Source: an uncultured Prevotellaceae bacterium
GTDB taxonomy: Bacteria > Bacteroidota > Bacteroidia > Bacteroidales > Bacteroidaceae
Assembly: GCA_902780025.1 (NCBI GenBank)
Contig: CACZDV010000014.1
Location: 16,689 to 80,688 of the forward strand
Length of the DNA: 64,000 nt
Reading direction: 5' to 3'
Within the stretch, counting starts at the first letter, position 1, and every line of letters starts with the position of its first letter. Positions 61,286-64,000 of the stretch are shown here, piece after piece. The notes beneath the pieces are model-generated. The model was not told where the DNA came from. It was given only the letters and a program-made list of their open reading frames with translations, and ran no database searches. The position numbers and the translations under genes are program-made.

Positions 61286-63292
61286 TTACTTTTTTACCTT
61301 TCCCAATATTTCACAGGGAATGCGGAACCAGAACGTGGAACCCTTGCCCAACTCCGACTCAACGCCGATGGTACCGTTACAGCGTTCCACAATGGCCTTG
61401 CAAATGCTTAGTCCCAGTCCTGTGCCCTGTATGTAGTCGTTGAGCTTGACGAATCGCTCAAATATTCGTTCGCGGTCTTCCTTTGCAATGCCGGTCCCAG
61501 TGTCCTCGCAGTAGATGTAGAGCCCGTCCGGCTCTGCCTTGTAGCCTGTTTTGATATGGCCCTGCTGCGTGTATTTGACGGCATTGGTGACAAAGTTGGT
61601 GATGACCTGTCCTATGCGCTCTATGTCGAGTTTCGTAATCAGCGACGCGTAGGGGTTGTCGCAAATGAACTCCACAGATGTCTCGCCCACACGCTGTGTC
61701 AGCCCCGTATAGAAATCGTTGAACTCTTTTGCGAAATCAATTTCCTTGATGTTCATAGACAGTCCGTTGCTCTCAATGGTCGATATGGCCAGGAAGTCGT
61801 TGATGAGCCTGAGCAGCATGTCGCAGTTATTGCGTATAATACGCATCATTTCGAGTTTCTCGTCAGGCGAGTCAATGGCCTGCAGCAGGTCGCTGAAGCC
61901 CACTATGGCGTTCAGCGGGGTGCGTATTTCGTGGGTCATGTTAGCCAGGAACACACTCTTCATGCGGTCAGAGTCGTTGGCGCGCTCCGTCTCGCGGCGC
62001 AGCATTTCCTGCTCCTCCATGAGCAGAGTCACGTCGCGTATCAGTCCGAAGTAGCCTGTCTGCACTTTGTTTTCGTCATACTCAGGAATCTTCATCAGGT
62101 TGTACCAGTGCACCTTGTCGTCTTTCTCCAGCATGTTTTTGAAGGGACGGCTGATGATGATGCTCTCTTCTTTTTCGTCCATGGGCTGCGTGAGTCGCTT
62201 GATGGCAATGTCCTTTTCGTCAGTTTGCAGCGTGTTGGTAAATTCCTCGATGGTCATCTTGGCAACCGTGTTGTGCAAGTCGCTCATGAACTCAATGCTG
62301 CCCTCCTTGAACGTTGTGTGCCAAACGTGCATCTTACTGTTCTCCAGCAGGTAGTGCAGTTGTTCTTCGTATTGCTTAATGTCGTGGTTGGCCTTGAGAA
62401 TGTTCTTGTCGTTCTCTCTGCTTTGCAGATAGAGGTTGCGCTCTTCGGTCACGTCACGTACGGCCAGGGCAATGTATTTCAGCTTTCCCTTGCTGTCAAA
62501 CATGGGGTGTACGCGTATTTCCACGAATTTGTTAATGTCACGCTTGGGCAGTTCCAGGTGCGAGCAGAACCAGGACTCCTCCGGGTGTTCGCTGCTGACG
62601 TTGAAGTGGGCCAGGTCGTAAATGGGGGAGTCGTAGAAAAGACGGTCATAGCGCTCCTCGAAGTTGCATATTTCCCTCATCATCTTATTACATTCAATGA
62701 GCCGTCCTTCGGCATTGTAGAACGACAAGCCGACAATGGAGTCCTCGAACAGTTGCTGGTATTTGTCGGTCATGTAGTCGTTGCCCAGCCTGATGTGTTC
62801 CTCGTCAGTCTCGTCGGTCATGGTGAAGATAATGTTAGTGGGATTGCCGGCCCTGTCGTTTTCCACTGCGGCATGGTTCTTTATGAAGTGCCATACGGGC
62901 TCTCCGCCCTTATAGTTGGTGTTGAAGCGGTACTCCAGCGTGTCCTCCTGCTTTTCGCCATAGCGCAGTGCCTCTACAAAATTGTCGTAGGCTTCGCGGT
63001 CGTCAGGGTGTACCATTTCCCGGGCTTTCTTAAGTGGTAGCCCGTCAGCGGGCAGCCGTTTGTCGTGAACGTTGTGGAAAATGTTCTCCTTGAGAGCCAG
63101 TGCCACGATGAGGTGTTCGCTGTGGCCTATGGCATGTAGCATGATTTTGTTGACCTCCATAGCCTTGGCGGTAGCTCTTGCCACTCGTTTTTTGACAAGA
63201 TAGCGTATGCCAACAGCCAGCACAATGATGATAAGGAGTACTATCATTGCGAGGCTGAACAGGGTTATGCTGGTATAAGTCGTCATGTTCAT
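61286..63292 (-). CDS. PAS-domain sensor histidine kinase
   Basis: A 668-residue kinase with one N-terminal helix ([20 protein letters not shown]) and no large periplasmic domain, then PAS-like regions (about 50-400), HisKA with intact H-box ([19 protein letters not shown]) and HATPase ([32 protein letters not shown]). It lies between two degenerate paralogues, with a 22-bp gap to the gene after it and 15 bp to the gene before it. The C-terminus EILGKVKK is partly encoded by the flanking simple repeat. Confidence 0.92.
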   Translation of the reverse strand: MNMTTYTSITLFSLAMIVLLIIIVLAVGIRYLVKKRVARATAKAMEVNKIMLHAIGHSEHLIVALALKENIFHNVHDKRLPADGLPLKKAREMVHPDDREAYDNFVEALRYGEKQEDTLEYRFNTNYKGGEPVWHFIKNHAAVENDRAGNPTNIIFTMTDETDEEHIRLGNDYMTDKYQQLFEDSIVGLSFYNAEGRLIECNKMMREICNFEERYDRLFYDSPIYDLAHFNVSSEHPEESWFCSHLELPKRDINKFVEIRVHPMFDSKGKLKYIALAVRDVTEERNLYLQSRENDKNILKANHDIKQYEEQLHYLLENSKMHVWHTTFKEGSIEFMSDLHNTVAKMTIEEFTNTLQTDEKDIAIKRLTQPMDEKEESIIISRPFKNMLEKDDKVHWYNLMKIPEYDENKVQTGYFGLIRDVTLLMEEQEMLRRETERANDSDRMKSVFLANMTHEIRTPLNAIVGFSDLLQAIDSPDEKLEMMRIIRNNCDMLLRLINDFLAISTIESNGLSMNIKEIDFAKEFNDFYTGLTQRVGETSVEFICDNPYASLITKLDIERIGQVITNFVTNAVKYTQQGHIKTGYKAEPDGLYIYCEDTGTGIAKEDRERIFERFVKLNDYIQGTGLGLSICKAIVERCNGTIGVESELGKGSTFWFRIPCEILGKVKK

Positions 63293-63307
63293 CCGTGTTC
63301 TTTGATC

Positions 63308-64000
63308 TTATATGATTTGTTTCTTCTTTTCGCTGCTGATGAGCTCGCACGGAATGCTGACCCACGCAGTGGTGCCTTTGCCTTTCTCTGATGTTACCTC
63401 GATGATGCCGCCCATGAGTTCTGTCAGACCCTTTACAATGGGCAACAGCAGGCCTGTTCCAAACTGTTCTTCGTTCTTGTTGCGGCCAAAACGGTCGAAA
63501 ATGTGGGGCAGCACTTCTTGGCTTAAGCCCCTGCCAGTGTCTTCGATGGTGATGTTCAACGCTCCCTGGCGGTATTCGTACTTGGCGCGTACCATTCCCT
63601 CCTTGGTGTAGAAGATGGACACGGAGGCAAGTTGCTCTATGATTTTGCCCGTCAGTTCTTCGTCGATGACTACCGTCAGGTGCTCGTAGGGGTTCTCCAC
63701 TATGGCTTTAATGTCTGGCTTCATGTTGGCGCTCCACCCCATGTGGCAGTGGGCATCGAAGACTGCCGCAAAGTCGGTGGGCTGCTTCTTAAGTTCTATC
63801 ATTTTGGCATCAATGCGCGAAATGTAGAGAATGTCGTTCACCAGGTCGAGCAGCGCTTTCGAGTTCTTCTTAATCTCTTCGGCAAAGATATGCTCGTCAT
63901 CGGGGTCGTGCTCCTTGTCGAACAACTCGGCAAATCCCAATACGTTGGCCAGCGGCGTACGAATCTCATAGCTCATGTTGAGCAGGAAGGCGTTCTTGAC
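63308..64000 (-). CDS. Histidine-kinase-like protein, degenerate (5' part outside the window)
   Basis: About 230 C-terminal residues are visible; the frame runs off the window edge. The HisKA-like segment reads AFLLNMSYEIRTPLANV, with Tyr (codon 63968-63970) where the phospho-acceptor His should be. The ATPase-like part keeps IEDTGRGLS but the N-box Asn is missing (ASVSIFYTKEG). It is the first of at least four co-directional sensor genes here and pairs with the intact kinase 15 bp downstream. Confidence 0.85.
   Translation of the reverse strand, partial: VKNAFLLNMSYEIRTPLANVLGFAELFDKEHDPDDEHIFAEEIKKNSKALLDLVNDILYISRIDAKMIELKKQPTDFAAVFDAHCHMGWSANMKPDIKAIVENPYEHLTVVIDEELTGKIIEQLASVSIFYTKEGMVRAKYEYRQGALNITIEDTGRGLSQEVLPHIFDRFGRNKNEEQFGTGLLLPIVKGLTELMGGIIEVTSEKGKGTTAWVSIPCELISSEKKKQII

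Overview
This window looks like chromosome of a Prevotella-type member of the Bacteroidales. The evidence is the repeated promoter pattern TTTG-N19/20-TAnnTTTG (not the E. coli sigma70 consensus), the near absence of Shine-Dalgarno sequences, and gene types typical of the group: a carboxynorspermidine-dehydrogenase-like enzyme, a DUF285/BspA-like surface protein with a type IX-style C-terminus, an HU-like protein with a C-terminal tail, and an EFR1-type flavodoxin-ferredoxin. No rRNA, CRISPR array or prophage was found.

Layout. 1-6.6 kb: the tail of an unknown gene, a small period-22 repeat, tRNA-Arg(ACG), then a minus-strand run araC-type regulator / dapA / SPFH-band 7 / NfeD, an EamA transporter, truA, and a plus-strand flavodoxin-ferredoxin. 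6.5-16.5 kb: a minus-strand housekeeping run (YggS-like PLP protein, DUF4494, a predicted membrane pseudokinase, a GHL10 hydrolase, HAD phosphatase, short metH, smpB, DMP19-like, lipoprotein, DUF6261-like). 16.5-18.7 kb: a 42-bp tandem array and the BspA-like protein. 18.7-31 kb: a long co-directional cluster. It begins with five tightly packed signalling genes (tandem zinc ribbons, membrane Ser/Thr kinase, four-module CbxX/CfqX AAA+ ATPase, zinc-ribbon/FHA protein, PP2C phosphatase) and runs into metA, a U32 peptidase and a zinc-ribbon membrane protein. 31-43 kb: M13 peptidase, palindromic repeats, ABC-F ATPase, tex, two cache-HAMP sensor proteins, and infC-rpmI-rplT.

42.7-51.1 kb is accessory. 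It holds a truncated esterase-like ORF, an HU-like gene with a long leader containing small ORFs, hicAB, a 22-bp periodic array, a single-chain type IIG-like restriction-modification enzyme with an AT-rich specificity segment, a RhuM-family remnant, an ATP-cone-like orphan and an IS4-type insertion sequence. 51.1-55.7 kb returns to core genes (recA, carboxynorspermidine dehydrogenase, an unknown protein, nhaD). 55.7-64 kb is an operon of at least four large PAS/periplasmic-binding-domain sensor kinases.

Two themes stand out. First, catalytically incomplete signalling proteins sit beside intact relatives: three of the six histidine-kinase-like proteins have lost the phospho-acceptor His (N, Q or Y instead), each directly next to a paralogue that keeps it, and one Ser/Thr kinase-like protein lacks the HRD and DFG aspartates. 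Second, several families of short repeats occur both between genes and in frame inside genes, including two signal peptides whose hydrophobic cores are made of a simple repeat. Assignments come from motif reading of the sequence; no database search was possible.
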